A DNA stretch of 64,000 nt from an uncultured Sutterella sp. Lineage in GTDB: Bacteria; Pseudomonadota; Gammaproteobacteria; Burkholderiales; Burkholderiaceae_F. The translations under genes were made by a program, and so were the position numbers. Shown piece by piece: positions 25,970 through 34,879 of this stretch; within the stretch, counting starts at the first letter, position 1, and every line of letters starts with the position of its first letter. The notes below the pieces were generated by a model. It saw only the letters and a list, made by a program, of their open reading frames with translations. It did no database searches and was not told the origin of the DNA. Where the stretch lies: NCBI GenBank assembly GCA_905206365.1, contig CAJLHF010000006.1, forward strand, positions 20,757 through 84,756. The letters run 5' to 3'.

Positions 25970-27283
25970 ATGAGCAAGACCTTCGTTGCGGCCGGCCTGA
26001 TGTCGGCGGCGCTTTTGGCCGGCGGCGTTCAGGCCGCGACCGACATCAGCATGTGGCACGCCATGACAGGCAGTCTGGGCGACTGGGTTCAGGATCTCGC
26101 GAACGACTTCAACAAGAGTCAGCAGAACTGTCGCCTCACCCCGACCTACAAGGGCAGCTACGACCAGACCATGACGTCGGGCATCGCCGCGCATCGCGCG
26201 GGTCGTTCCCCCAACATTCTCCAGGTCTTCGAAGTCGGCACCGCCACGATGATGTTCAGCAAGGGTGCCGTCGTTCCGGTGGGCGACCTTATGGCAAAGG
26301 CGGGATACGAATTCCATGCCGACGAATACATCCCCGCGGTACTCGGCTACTACTCGACGCCCGACGGTCGCATGATGAGTTATCCCTTCAATTCGTCGAC
26401 AACCGTCATGTACGTGAACCTGACGAAATTCAAGAAGGCGGGTCTGCCCACGGAAGTCGACAAGCTGCCGAAGACCTGGGACGACGTCAAGGCGGCAGCC
26501 AAGGCGCTGAAGGATGCGGGCGAAGCCTGCCCGATGACGACTTCCTGGATGGGGTGGACGCAGCTTGAAACTTTCTCAACCTGGCACAACGTCGAGTTCG
26601 CGTCCCTCAACAACGGCTTCGGCGGTCCGGCCGCGCGCCTCAAGGTCGATTCGCCGCTCCATCGTCGCCATATCGAAAATCTCGCCGAAATGTCGAAAAA
26701 CGGCCTCTTTGTTTATAGAGGCCGCGGCAATCAGGCCGACGCCGCCTTCTACACGGGCGAGTGCGGTATTTCCATGGGGAGTTCCGCCACGCTCGCGAAC
26801 ATTCGCCGCAACGCCGATTTCGAATTCATGACGCTTCCGATGCCCTACTATCCGGACGTCGAAGGCGCCCCGCAGAACACCGCGCTCGGCGGTGCGTCCC
26901 TCTGGGCGATGGCCGGGAAGTCCGAAGCCGAAAACAAGTGCGTCGCCGACTTTTTCCAGTATCTCTCCGATCCGCAGGTCCAGGCGAACAACCACATGCG
27001 CACGGGTTACCTCCCCGTGACGCTCAAGGCCTTTGAAATCGCGAAGGCTTCGGGCTACTACGACAAGAATCCGGGCTCCGACGTTCCCGTGAAGCAGATG
27101 TTGAAGACCACGGAAAAGAGCCGCGGCATCCGCCTCGGTTACCTCCCCAACATCCGCACGATCGTCGACGAAGAGTTTGAAAAGATCTGGACGGGCGGCC
27201 AAAGCGCTGCCGACGCGCTTGCGGCCGTCGTTCGCCGCGGCAACGAGCAGCTCGCGCGCTTCGAACGCGTGACGAACCGCTGA
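25970..27283 (+). CDS. ugpB: ABC transporter periplasmic sn-glycerol-3-phosphate-binding protein
   Basis: This is the binding protein of the Ugp importer, which takes up glycerol-3-phosphate and glycerophosphodiesters. The 437-residue protein has a signal peptide (about 1-23, cleaved after GGVQA), the cluster 1 solute-binding fold, and UgpB-like blocks WHAMTGSLGDWVQDL, YKGSYDQTMTSGI, YPFNSSTTVMYVN and TSWMGWTQLETFSTWHN. MSKTFVAAGLMSAALL fixes the start; GGAGAGA precedes it. It is first of four genes ugpB-A-E-C. Assignment to G3P rather than another sugar rests on similarity to E. coli UgpB. Confidence 0.9.
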   Translation: MSKTFVAAGLMSAALLAGGVQAATDISMWHAMTGSLGDWVQDLANDFNKSQQNCRLTPTYKGSYDQTMTSGIAAHRAGRSPNILQVFEVGTATMMFSKGAVVPVGDLMAKAGYEFHADEYIPAVLGYYSTPDGRMMSYPFNSSTTVMYVNLTKFKKAGLPTEVDKLPKTWDDVKAAAKALKDAGEACPMTTSWMGWTQLETFSTWHNVEFASLNNGFGGPAARLKVDSPLHRRHIENLAEMSKNGLFVYRGRGNQADAAFYTGECGISMGSSATLANIRRNADFEFMTLPMPYYPDVEGAPQNTALGGASLWAMAGKSEAENKCVADFFQYLSDPQVQANNHMRTGYLPVTLKAFEIAKASGYYDKNPGSDVPVKQMLKTTEKSRGIRLGYLPNIRTIVDEEFEKIWTGGQSAADALAAVVRRGNEQLARFERVTNR

Positions 27284-27402
27284 GTTCGTCGAACTCGGAA
27301 TCCCGCGCGTCTCGGGCGCGCGGGGCCGCTTTCGTCCGCGTTCTTTCGGGATGAAGTACTCCCGAAAGCACGCACTCCGTTCAACCCTTCGGAATCCCCA
27401 AC

Positions 27403-28284
27403 GTGGAAAAACGAGCCGTCTTTCAGAGCCGATGGTTGCCGTATGCACTCGTTGCGCCGCAACTCCTCGTTACGCTCATTTTCTTCTTTCTCCCGGCCGG
27501 TCAGGCCATCCAGCAGTCCGTCCTCATGGAGGACCCGTTCGGACTCAGCACCGAATTCGTCGGTTTGGCGAACTTCCGCGATCTCTTTGCCGACCCCAAT
27601 TACGTCGCGAGCTTCAAGATCACGATGGTCTTCTCGGCCCTCGTGGCGGTGCTCGGTCTCTCGATCAGTTTGCTTTTGGCCGTGTGCGCCGACCGCGTGA
27701 TGCGGGGCGCAAACATCTACAAGTCGTTCCTCATCGTCCCCTACGCCGTGGCTCCGGCCATTGCGGGGGTGCTCTGGATGTTCATCTTCAACCCGACCCT
27801 CGGCATCGTCTCGTACGTGCTTCACGGGCTCGGTCTCGATTGGAACTATCTCGTCAATTCCGGGCACGCGTTGACGCTCATCGTGATCGCCGCCGTGTGG
27901 AAGCAGGTGAGCTACAACTTCATTTTCTTTCTCGCGGGCCTTCAGGCGATCCCGAAGTCGCTTCTCGAAGCCGCGGCTCTTGACGGCGCGGGTCCTTTCC
28001 GACGCTTCACCACGGTCGTCTTCCCGCTTCTTTCGCCTACGACTTTCTTCCTCCTCGTGATGAACGTCGTCTACGCCTTCTTCGAAACGTTCGCTATCGT
28101 CGACGCGACCACGCAGGGCGGTCCGGGGCAGGATACGAACATTCTCGTCTACAAGGTGTTCGTCGACGGTTTCCGCAACATGAACTACGGCGGTTCGGCC
28201 GCGCAGTCCGTGATTCTCATGCTGATGGTGATCGCGCTCACCGTCTTCCAGTTCCGCTTCATCGAGCGGCGCGTGAACTACTGA
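27403..28284 (+). CDS. ugpA: Glycerol-3-phosphate ABC transporter permease UgpA
   Basis: This 293-residue inner-membrane permease has six predicted segments and the EAA loop LEAAALDGAGPFRRFTTVVFPLL near residue 190, which contacts UgpC. YAFFETFAIVDATTQGGPG is typical of UgpA. The start is GTG at 27403 (MEKRAVFQSRW). It lies 119 bp after ugpB and 13 bp before ugpE, within the same operon. Confidence 0.93.
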   Translation: MEKRAVFQSRWLPYALVAPQLLVTLIFFFLPAGQAIQQSVLMEDPFGLSTEFVGLANFRDLFADPNYVASFKITMVFSALVAVLGLSISLLLAVCADRVMRGANIYKSFLIVPYAVAPAIAGVLWMFIFNPTLGIVSYVLHGLGLDWNYLVNSGHALTLIVIAAVWKQVSYNFIFFLAGLQAIPKSLLEAAALDGAGPFRRFTTVVFPLLSPTTFFLLVMNVVYAFFETFAIVDATTQGGPGQDTNILVYKVFVDGFRNMNYGGSAAQSVILMLMVIALTVFQFRFIERRVNY

Positions 28285-28297
28285 TAGGAGAGCCGTC

Positions 28298-29146
28298 ATG
28301 GTTGAAAATCGTCCCTGGCTCAACTTCTTCACCCATCTCGTGCTCGTGCTCGGGGTCATCGTGGTCGTCTTCCCCGTCTACGTGGCCTTCGTCGCTTCGA
28401 CCCAAACGGCGGTCGAAGTCGAGCAAGCGCCGATGAGTCTCATCCCGGGAGCGCACTTCGTCGACAACTATCTGCAGATCCTCACCTCGGGCGGCGGCAC
28501 CGCCTCGCGCGCGCCCGTCGGTCGCATGATGTGGGTCTCGTTCGTGATGGCGATGGGGATTTCGATCGGGAAAATTCTCATCTCGCTCCTCTCGGCCTTT
28601 GCAATCGTCTACTTCAAGTTCCCGGGCCGCAAGCTCTGCTTCTGGCTCATCTTCGTGACGCTCATGCTCCCCGTCGAGGTACGCATCACGCCGACCTATC
28701 AGGTGATGGCGGACCTGAATCTTCTTGACAGTTGGGGCGGGCTCATCCTTCCCGTGATCGCCTCGGCCACGGCCACGTTCCTCTTCCGTCAGTTCTTCCT
28801 GACGGTTCCCGACGAACTCGCCGAAGCCGCCCGCATGGACGGGGCGGGTCCGATGCGCTTTTTCTTCACGATCCTGCTGCCCCTCTCAATGACGAACATG
28901 GCCGCCATGTTCGTGATTCAGTTTATCTACGGTTGGAACCAGTACCTCTGGCCGCTTCTCGTGACGACGCAGGAGGACATGTACCCGATCGTGATCGGCA
29001 TCAAACGCATGATCGGCGGGGGCGACTCCGCCAACGACTGGAACCTCATCATGGCCACGGCCATGCTCGCGATGGTTCCTCCCGCCCTCATTGTCACGCT
29101 CATGCAGCGTTGGTTCGTGAAGGGCCTTGTCGACACCGAAAAATAA
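28298..29146 (+). CDS. ugpE: Glycerol-3-phosphate ABC transporter permease UgpE
   Basis: This 282-residue permease with six segments starts MVENRPWLNFFTHL. The EAA loop reads LAEAARMDGAGPMRFFFTILLP near residue 170, and FIYGWNQYLWPLLVTTQ follows, as in MalG/UgpE proteins. It pairs with UgpA to form the membrane channel. AGGAGAG precedes the ATG, which is 13 bp after ugpA; ugpC begins 19 bp after its stop. Confidence 0.94.
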   Translation: MVENRPWLNFFTHLVLVLGVIVVVFPVYVAFVASTQTAVEVEQAPMSLIPGAHFVDNYLQILTSGGGTASRAPVGRMMWVSFVMAMGISIGKILISLLSAFAIVYFKFPGRKLCFWLIFVTLMLPVEVRITPTYQVMADLNLLDSWGGLILPVIASATATFLFRQFFLTVPDELAEAARMDGAGPMRFFFTILLPLSMTNMAAMFVIQFIYGWNQYLWPLLVTTQEDMYPIVIGIKRMIGGGDSANDWNLIMATAMLAMVPPALIVTLMQRWFVKGLVDTEK

Positions 29147-29165
29147 ACGACCGGAACACACTCAA

Positions 29166-30245
29166 ATGGCAAGCATTCAATTCAAAGAAATCCGCAAAAG
29201 CTACGGCGACGTGAAGGTCGTGCACGGTATCTCGCTCGACATCGAGGACGGCGAATTCATCGTGATCGTCGGCCCCTCGGGTTGCGGCAAGTCGACCCTT
29301 CTGCGCATGGTTGCGGGGCTCGAACCGATCACTTCCGGGGAGCTTCTGATCGGCGATCGGGTGGTGAACCGCCTGGAACCCAAGGACCGCGACTGCGCGA
29401 TGGTGTTTCAGAACTACGCTCTCTATCCGCACATGACGGTCTACGACAACATGGCCTACGGCCTCAAGATCCGCGGCATCGACAAAGCCGAGATCGATCG
29501 GCGTGTCAATGAAGCGGCCGAAATGCTGCAACTGACGGGGCTTCTGGAACGCCGTCCGCGTCAGCTCTCGGGCGGGCAGCGCCAGCGCGTCGCCATGGGG
29601 CGAGCGATCGTACGCGAACCCTCGGTCTTTCTCTTCGACGAACCGCTCTCGAACCTCGACGCGAAGCTTCGCGTACAGACGCGCCTTCAGATCAAGCGCC
29701 TGCAGGAGCGTCTCGGTACGACAAGCCTCTACGTCACGCACGACCAGGTCGAAGCAATGACGCTCGCGCACCGCATGATCGTCATGAACGGGGGCGTCGC
29801 CGAGCAGGTGGGCACCCCGAAAGAGGTCTACGACGATCCGGCAACCATGTTCGTCGCGGGCTTCATCGGCTCGCCCCCGATGAACCTCGTTCGCGGCCGC
29901 GTCTCGGCCGGGGGTACGCACTTTGAAGCCGACGGCGAACGCGTGCGTCTCCCCGAAGCGGTCCCGTCGCTTGCGGGGCGCGATCTCGTCTTCGGGATCC
30001 GTCCCGAACACGTGACGATGTTGCCCGTTGCGGATGCCGACGCGCTCGGCACCTTCCGCGTCGAAACCGTCGAAGGACTCGGGTCCGAGTATCTCGTTCA
30101 CGGCACGATGCTCGGCTCGACCGTGGTCTTCCGCGTGAACGTCGACGCGTTCGTCCCCGAGGCGGGTTCGAGCTGCGCGATCGACTTTCCCGCAAAGGCC
30201 GTGCACTGGTTCGATCCGGAGACGACGAAGCGCGTTCGTCCTTGA
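29166..30245 (+). CDS. ugpC: Glycerol-3-phosphate ABC transporter ATPase UgpC
   Basis: This 359-residue ATPase powers the importer. Walker A is GPSGCGKST (about 36-44), the Q loop is VFQNYALYPHMTV, the ABC signature LSGGQRQRVAMGR, and Walker B VFLFDEPLSNLDAKLR. The C-terminal part (about 240-359) is the MalK-type regulatory OB domain with GIRPEHV. The start MASIQFKEIRKSYG lies 19 bp after ugpE. E. coli UgpC is 356 residues. A CTCCGC...GCGGAG hairpin follows at 30259-30284 without a plus-strand T-run. Confidence 0.94.
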   Translation: MASIQFKEIRKSYGDVKVVHGISLDIEDGEFIVIVGPSGCGKSTLLRMVAGLEPITSGELLIGDRVVNRLEPKDRDCAMVFQNYALYPHMTVYDNMAYGLKIRGIDKAEIDRRVNEAAEMLQLTGLLERRPRQLSGGQRQRVAMGRAIVREPSVFLFDEPLSNLDAKLRVQTRLQIKRLQERLGTTSLYVTHDQVEAMTLAHRMIVMNGGVAEQVGTPKEVYDDPATMFVAGFIGSPPMNLVRGRVSAGGTHFEADGERVRLPEAVPSLAGRDLVFGIRPEHVTMLPVADADALGTFRVETVEGLGSEYLVHGTMLGSTVVFRVNVDAFVPEAGSSCAIDFPAKAVHWFDPETTKRVRP

Positions 30246-30374
30246 ACGGAAAAAAACACTCCGCGGGGCGACGGCTCTGCGGAGCGCTTCGCGATTCGTT
30301 AAGGATACGAAGCGAAACGAAAACGCAAAGGGCGTCCGGCGGCGGGCGCTCTTTTGCGTAGGTATCCTTGGCGA

Positions 30375-30809
30375 ATGATCGAAAATCTACTCACGCTCTT
30401 TCAGCACGAGTCGATCGAACTCGTGCTCTTTGTCGCCGCTTTCATTTCCGCCACGGTCATTCCGGGCGGCTCCGAAGCGGTCCTTCTCGGTGCGGTGGCG
30501 GCTCAGCCGGACCGCACGCTCGAATTCGTCCTCATTGCCATGGTCGGGAACACGCTGGGCGGCATGACGGGCTACCTGATCGGGCGCTTCATCCCCGAGA
30601 AAAAGAAAGAGGGCCGGGCGCTCGCCTGGTTGCACAAGTACGGGATCTGGGCGGTCTTTTTCTCCTGGGTGCCGCTTTTCGGCGACGCGCTGCCGGTGGC
30701 GGCCGGCTGGCTGCGTCTCAACCCGTGGCTGACCGCCCTTTTCGTCGCGCTCGGCAAAGGCGCCCGATACGCGGTGCTCGTGGCGGGCCTGCATCTCGCG
30801 GTCCTCTGA
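30375..30809 (+). CDS. YqaA-family (VTT/SNARE-associated domain) membrane protein
   Basis: This 144-residue inner-membrane protein has about four hydrophobic segments. Residues SATVIPGGSEAVLLGAV and MVGNTLGGMTGYLIGRF match the YqaA branch of the DedA/VTT superfamily, whose members include phospholipid flippases; this protein's function is unknown. MIENLLTLFQHES at 30375 was chosen over an upstream in-frame ATG (30354). It lies 130 bp after ugpC and may share its transcript. Confidence 0.8.
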   Translation: MIENLLTLFQHESIELVLFVAAFISATVIPGGSEAVLLGAVAAQPDRTLEFVLIAMVGNTLGGMTGYLIGRFIPEKKKEGRALAWLHKYGIWAVFFSWVPLFGDALPVAAGWLRLNPWLTALFVALGKGARYAVLVAGLHLAVL

Positions 30810-30910
30810 GGGAGCGCGGGCTTCTGCACGTTTGCTCTCCGTGCGCACCCCCGTCCTCGTTCCGTGCAAAATCGTCTTTTTTGTTAAGAAAACGGGCGGG
30901 TCGCCTACCT

Positions 30911-30916
30911 TATAAT
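30911..30916 (+). promoter_or_regulatory. -10 element of the likely etfBA promoter
   Basis: A perfect TATAAT lies 240 bp before etfB, with no clear -35. The 235-nt leader that follows includes the inverted repeat GACAAA/TTTGTC near 30934-30947 and no gene. The 348-bp gap 30810-31157 holds nothing else recognisable. Confidence 0.45.
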
Positions 30917-31157
30917 GCCCGCGTCGGGTTCCTGACAAATTTTGTCGGGTTCTCGTTTTCGGTTTCGGATACAGCCTTCCGACAGAGCCGCACGGGCGGC
31001 GCCTGTCGGTCGGGATCGCCGAAGGGCGCCGCGCGAAGCGCGACACCGATCGACCGCCGTCGGTCGGGGCGCCGTGGTTACCAACAAACGACGTAATCCA
31101 GAACGTAGGAGGCGCTCGTCGAGGCCGCGCTTGCGGCTCGCGGGAGCAAAAACTTTT

Positions 31158-31904
31158 ATGAAGATCATGGTTGCTGTGAAGCGGGTCGTCGACGCCAAGA
31201 TGAAGGTGCGCCCGCTCCCCGACAATTCCGGGGTGGATCTGAAGGTCGCCAAGATGGCGCTCAATCCCTTTGACGAAATCGCGGTCGAAGCGGCCGTGCG
31301 CCTGCGCGAAGCCGGCAAGGCCGACGAAGTGGTGGCCGTGACGATCGGTCCGGCGAAGGCGGTCGATCAGTTGCGCGTTGCGATGGCGATCGGCGCGGAT
31401 CGTTCCGTGCACGTGCGTACCGACGACGTGCTCGAACCCCTTGCCGTGGCGAAGGTGCTCCGCGAAATTGCGAACCGCGAAAAGCCCGACCTGATTCTGC
31501 TCGGCAAGCAGGCGATCGACGACGACTCGAACCAGGTCGGTCAGATGCTCTCGGCGCTCTGCGACATGCCGCTCGGCGCCTTTGCTAGCGAACTCGACGT
31601 CGCGGACGGGCGCTACCTCGTCACGCGCGAAACGGACGGCGGAACGCAGACGGTGTCGCTCGCTTCGCCCGCCGTCGTGACGGCCGATCTGCGTCTGGCG
31701 GAACCCCGCTACGTGACGTTGCCCTCGATGGCCAAGGCCCGCAAGAAGCCCGTTGAAGAGATGGAGCTTGCGTCGCTCGGCGTCGACACGTCGCCGCGTC
31801 TCAAGGTGTTGCGCGTCGAGCTGCCGCCCGAACGCGCCGCCGGGGAAATGCTTCCCGACGTCGACGCGCTCGTTGAAAAGTTGAAGCACGCCCTCAACGC
31901 CTGA
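31158..31904 (+). CDS. etfB: Electron transfer flavoprotein subunit beta
   Basis: EtfB and EtfA form a soluble heterodimer that carries electrons from acyl-CoA and other dehydrogenases to ETF:quinone oxidoreductase. The 248-residue protein begins MKIMVAVKRVVDAKMKVR, with ALNPFDEIAVEAAVRLRE and the AMP-binding DLILLGKQAIDDDSNQVGQ block. Family length is about 250. etfA follows after 15 bp. No acyl-CoA dehydrogenase adjoins the pair, so the electron donor is not shown. Confidence 0.96.
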   Translation: MKIMVAVKRVVDAKMKVRPLPDNSGVDLKVAKMALNPFDEIAVEAAVRLREAGKADEVVAVTIGPAKAVDQLRVAMAIGADRSVHVRTDDVLEPLAVAKVLREIANREKPDLILLGKQAIDDDSNQVGQMLSALCDMPLGAFASELDVADGRYLVTRETDGGTQTVSLASPAVVTADLRLAEPRYVTLPSMAKARKKPVEEMELASLGVDTSPRLKVLRVELPPERAAGEMLPDVDALVEKLKHALNA

Positions 31905-31919
31905 GGAGAGAAGTAAAAA

Positions 31920-32858
31920 ATGACGGCTCTTTTGATTGCTGAACACGACAACTGCTCCCTGAAGCCCGCCACCCGCCGCGCGCTCACGGCCGTTTCCCTC
32001 ATGAGCGATACGGTCGACGTGCTCGTTGCCGGCAACAACTGCCAGGCAATCGCCGAAGAAGCGGCGAAGCTCGCGGGCGTGCGTACGGTGCTCCTGGCGC
32101 AAAGTCCCAAGCTCGCGCAGGAATGCCCCGAAGTGCTCGCCGACCTCGCGGCCGACGAAGCCGAGGGCTACACCCACGTTGTTTTTGCGGCGAGCTCGAC
32201 GGGCAAGGCCGCAATGCCCCGCACCGCGGCGAAACTCGACGTTTCGCCCGTTTCCGACATCCTCGACGTGAAGGGGGCGAAGACCTTCGTGCGCGGTATT
32301 TACGCGGGATCGCTCCTTGCGACCGTCGAAGTCGACGAACCCACCGTGGTCGCCACCGTACGCGCCACGGCCTTTGCGCCCGCCGCGGATCGGGAAGGCA
32401 CGGCCGCCGACATCGAAGAAATCCTCGTGCGCGACGAATACGACCGTTCGCAGTTCGTGCGCTTTACCGAAACGAAGTCGGACCGCCCCGATCTCGTCGC
32501 CGCGCGCGTCGTCGTTGCGGGCGGACGCGGCCTCATCGACGAAGCGGGCTTCAAGGCCCTCGAAGAGTTCGCCGACAGCGTGGGGGCCGCGGTCGGCGCC
32601 ACCCGTACGGCGGTCGATATGGGGCTTTGCCCGAACGACTGGCAGATCGGGCAGACGGGCAAGATGGTAGCTCCCGACGTCTATGTGGGCTTCGGTATCT
32701 CGGGTGCCATTCAGCACACGGCCGGTCTCAAGGATGCCCGCCTCATCGTGGCGGTGAACAAGGACCCCGAAGCGCCCATTTTCGAAACGGCGGACTACGG
32801 TCTTGTGGCCGACGCGGCGGAAACGCTCGCCGTTCTCAAAGCGCGGCTCGGTCGCTGA
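31920..32858 (+). CDS. etfA: Electron transfer flavoprotein subunit alpha
   Basis: EtfA binds FAD between its domain II and EtfB. The 312-residue protein starts MTALLIAEHDNCSLKPATRR; the FAD-binding C-terminal half has VVVAGGRGL (about 195), GATRTAVDMG, QIGQTGKMVAPDVYVGFGISGAIQH and AVNKDPEAPIFETADYGLV. AGGAGAG precedes the ATG. It is cotranscribed with etfB. Confidence 0.96.
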   Translation: MTALLIAEHDNCSLKPATRRALTAVSLMSDTVDVLVAGNNCQAIAEEAAKLAGVRTVLLAQSPKLAQECPEVLADLAADEAEGYTHVVFAASSTGKAAMPRTAAKLDVSPVSDILDVKGAKTFVRGIYAGSLLATVEVDEPTVVATVRATAFAPAADREGTAADIEEILVRDEYDRSQFVRFTETKSDRPDLVAARVVVAGGRGLIDEAGFKALEEFADSVGAAVGATRTAVDMGLCPNDWQIGQTGKMVAPDVYVGFGISGAIQHTAGLKDARLIVAVNKDPEAPIFETADYGLVADAAETLAVLKARLGR

Positions 32859-32913
32859 GCGACGCCCGTCCGATCGTCGTGCGGGGGAGGAGCGAAAAAA
32901 CCGCCTTCGCCCC

Positions 32914-32943
32914 TTGCACGACGCGTGCGTCTTCACGTACAAT
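32914..32943 (+). promoter_or_regulatory. Promoter of the rpsP-rimM-trmD-rplS operon
   Basis: TTGCAC, 18 bp, then TACAAT (5 of 6). The start is predicted near 32950, giving a 5' leader of about 57 nt before rpsP. Confidence 0.55.
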
Positions 32944-33006
32944 CGCCTCCCTGTCGGACTTTCCGACAACTGAATTTCAACGACCTAAAGTTCAAGAGGT
33001 AAACTC

Positions 33007-33255
33007 ATGGTTATCGTTCGTCTCGCCCGTGGCGGCTCCAAGAAGCGTCCTTTCTACTCCATCAACGTCTGCGATTCGCGTTGCCGTCGCGACGGCCGTT
33101 TCATCGAACGTCTCGGCTACTACAACCCGATGGCCGCCGGTCAGGCCGTTCCTTTCTCGATCAAGGCCGACCGCCTCGCCTACTGGCAGAGCCAGGGCGC
33201 CCAGCTCTCCGACACGGTCGCCCGTCTCGTGAAGGAACACAAGCCCGCCGCCTAA
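33007..33255 (+). CDS. rpsP: 30S ribosomal protein bS16
   Basis: This 82-residue protein starts MVIVRLARGGSKKRPFYSI, with RDGRFIERLGYYNPMA, the bS16 pattern. bS16 is needed for 30S assembly. AAGAGGTAAACTC precedes the ATG. It is the first gene of the classic S16-RimM-TrmD-L19 operon. The 211-bp gap to rimM, which holds hairpins, is longer than usual. Confidence 0.97.
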   Translation: MVIVRLARGGSKKRPFYSINVCDSRCRRDGRFIERLGYYNPMAAGQAVPFSIKADRLAYWQSQGAQLSDTVARLVKEHKPAA

Positions 33256-33267
33256 TCCGCGTCCGGC

Positions 33268-33310
33268 CGGAGTTTCGAGAAACTCCGCCCCGCAGTTGAT
33301 CGTCAACTGC
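33268..33310 (+). other. Two adjacent perfect hairpins between rpsP and rimM
   Basis: CGGAGTTTC-GA-GAAACTCCG (33268-33287) is followed 4 nt later by GCAGTTGA-TCG-TCAACTGC (33292-33310). Neither has a T-run, so they are unlikely to be terminators. A GCGGGGTTTTTG segment follows near 33430. A role in mRNA processing or in lowering rimM-trmD expression relative to the ribosomal genes is inferred. Confidence 0.6.
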
Positions 33311-33466
33311 ATCTGAAGCCCCGCAGCCCCTCAAGTGCGGGCTCCCGTCCGAACGGTCGTGCCTCTCGTGTCCAAGCACATCGGATCCGTTCCCGACATA
33401 GTGAGCCCGGTATCTACGCCTGAGATCTGCGGGGTTTTTGTTTGTTCGGAAAAAAGAGTTTTTACG

Positions 33467-33985
33467 ATGGAAGATCTGGTTGAACTCGGCCGTCTGTCGG
33501 GTGCCTACGGTTTTCGCGGCTGGGTCCGCGTGGTGCCCTTCGAGTCGGGCGAAGTCCTTGAGAAGGTGCGCCGCTGGGTGCTGATTTCGCCCTCGGGCGA
33601 AACGACGCCCGTCGAAGCGAAGGGCGTGCGCCGTCACGGGGGCGGTCTCATCGCGAAGTGGGACGGTTGCGAATCAAAGGAAGCCGCGGACGCCCTGCGC
33701 GGTCGCGTGGCCGTTGCCCGTGCCGACTTCCCCGCTGCCGGGGATGATGCCGTCTGGGCCGTGGACCTTCTTGAGTGTCGTGTCGTCAACCGCGAAGGGG
33801 TCGACCTCGGGCGCATCGTCGACATCGGCACGAACGGCGTACAGGATCTTCTCGTCGTCGCCTACGCGGCCGAGGACGGTCGCGAGTGCCGCTTCATGAT
33901 TCCGAACGTCAAAGAGGTCTACGTCCTCTCGATTGACGTCGAAGCGCGCATCGTCACGGTCGACTGGTCGCCCGAGTGGCGCTGA
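33467..33985 (+). CDS. rimM: Ribosome maturation factor RimM
   Basis: RimM binds S19 and helps 30S head maturation. The 172-residue protein has the N-terminal RimM beta-barrel (LVELGRLSGAYGFRGWVRV) and the C-terminal PRC-barrel with DLLECRVVNREGVDLGRI and MIPNVKEVYVLSIDVEARIVTVDW. MEDLVELG fixes the start at 33467. trmD follows 28 bp later. Confidence 0.95.
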   Translation: MEDLVELGRLSGAYGFRGWVRVVPFESGEVLEKVRRWVLISPSGETTPVEAKGVRRHGGGLIAKWDGCESKEAADALRGRVAVARADFPAAGDDAVWAVDLLECRVVNREGVDLGRIVDIGTNGVQDLLVVAYAAEDGRECRFMIPNVKEVYVLSIDVEARIVTVDWSPEWR

Positions 33986-34013
33986 GCGTACGCACCGACG
34001 AACGAGGCCCGTC

Positions 34014-34805
34014 ATGCGATTCGATGCCGTTACGCTTTTCCCCGAAATCTTCCGCTCCGTCACGGACTGCGGAATTACGGCCCGCGCCCTGAAGCGGGGC
34101 TTGTGGTCCTTCAACGCGTGGAATCCGCGCGACTGTACGTCGGATCCGCACCGCACGGTCGACGACCGCCCCTTCGGCGGCGGACCGGGCATGGTGATGA
34201 TGGCCGAGCCCCTACAGGCGACGCTCGACGCGGTGCGCGCCTCGGGCAACGGCGGGCGCGTCATCTACTTTGCTCCCAACGGTCGCAAGCTCGACGACGC
34301 GCGGGTGCGCGAATTCGCCGCGGCGCGCGAGGACCTCGTGCTCGTGTGCGGACGCTACGAGGGGGTGGACGAGCGGTTTTTGCGCCGTTCCGTGGACGAG
34401 GTGGTGAGTCTCGGCGACTTCGTTCTGTCGGGCGGGGAACTCCCCGCGTGCGCTCTGATCGACGCCGTCGTGCGTCAGCTCCCGGGGGCGATCAAAGATC
34501 TCTCGGCCTCGGACGAATCGTTCGGAACGGGCCTTCTCGACGCCCCGCACTACACGCGTCCCGAAGTCTGGCGCGGCGAAGGTGTCCCCGAAGTGCTCCT
34601 CACGGGACACCACGCCAACATCCAAACCTGGACGCGTCGCGAAAGTTTGCGTTTCACCTTGCAGACGCGCCCCGATCTGATTAAAATCGCGGATTCCGCT
34701 CAACGCCTCACGGTTGAAGATCGACTCTACCTCCGCGAGCTCGGTGCGGATATTGAAATACCCGAACCGGTTCGACGCAAAAAGCGTCGGAAGGTTCTTT
34801 CTTAA
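34014..34805 (+). CDS. trmD: tRNA (guanine37-N1)-methyltransferase
   Basis: TrmD methylates G37 next to the anticodon, preventing frameshifting. The 263-residue SPOUT protein starts MRFDAVTLFPEIF and carries the knot residues: DRPFGGGPGMVMM, VCGRYEGVDERF, GDFVLSGGELPA and the linker PHYTRPEVWRGEGVPEVLLTGHH. Family length is about 255. Third gene of the operon; rplS begins 74 bp later. Confidence 0.97.
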   Translation: MRFDAVTLFPEIFRSVTDCGITARALKRGLWSFNAWNPRDCTSDPHRTVDDRPFGGGPGMVMMAEPLQATLDAVRASGNGGRVIYFAPNGRKLDDARVREFAAAREDLVLVCGRYEGVDERFLRRSVDEVVSLGDFVLSGGELPACALIDAVVRQLPGAIKDLSASDESFGTGLLDAPHYTRPEVWRGEGVPEVLLTGHHANIQTWTRRESLRFTLQTRPDLIKIADSAQRLTVEDRLYLRELGADIEIPEPVRRKKRRKVLS

Positions 34806-34879
34806 AACTTCCATCCTCTCGGCGGCGGACTTCGGGTCCCCAACATTCAGGCCGCATGACGATGGTAACGGAGATGAAA

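Noticed and set aside
30387..32969. An 860-codon open frame antisense to yqaA, etfB and etfA
   Set aside because: It mirrors three well-identified genes; high GC at third codon positions keeps the opposite strand open. It has no family features or ribosome-binding site.
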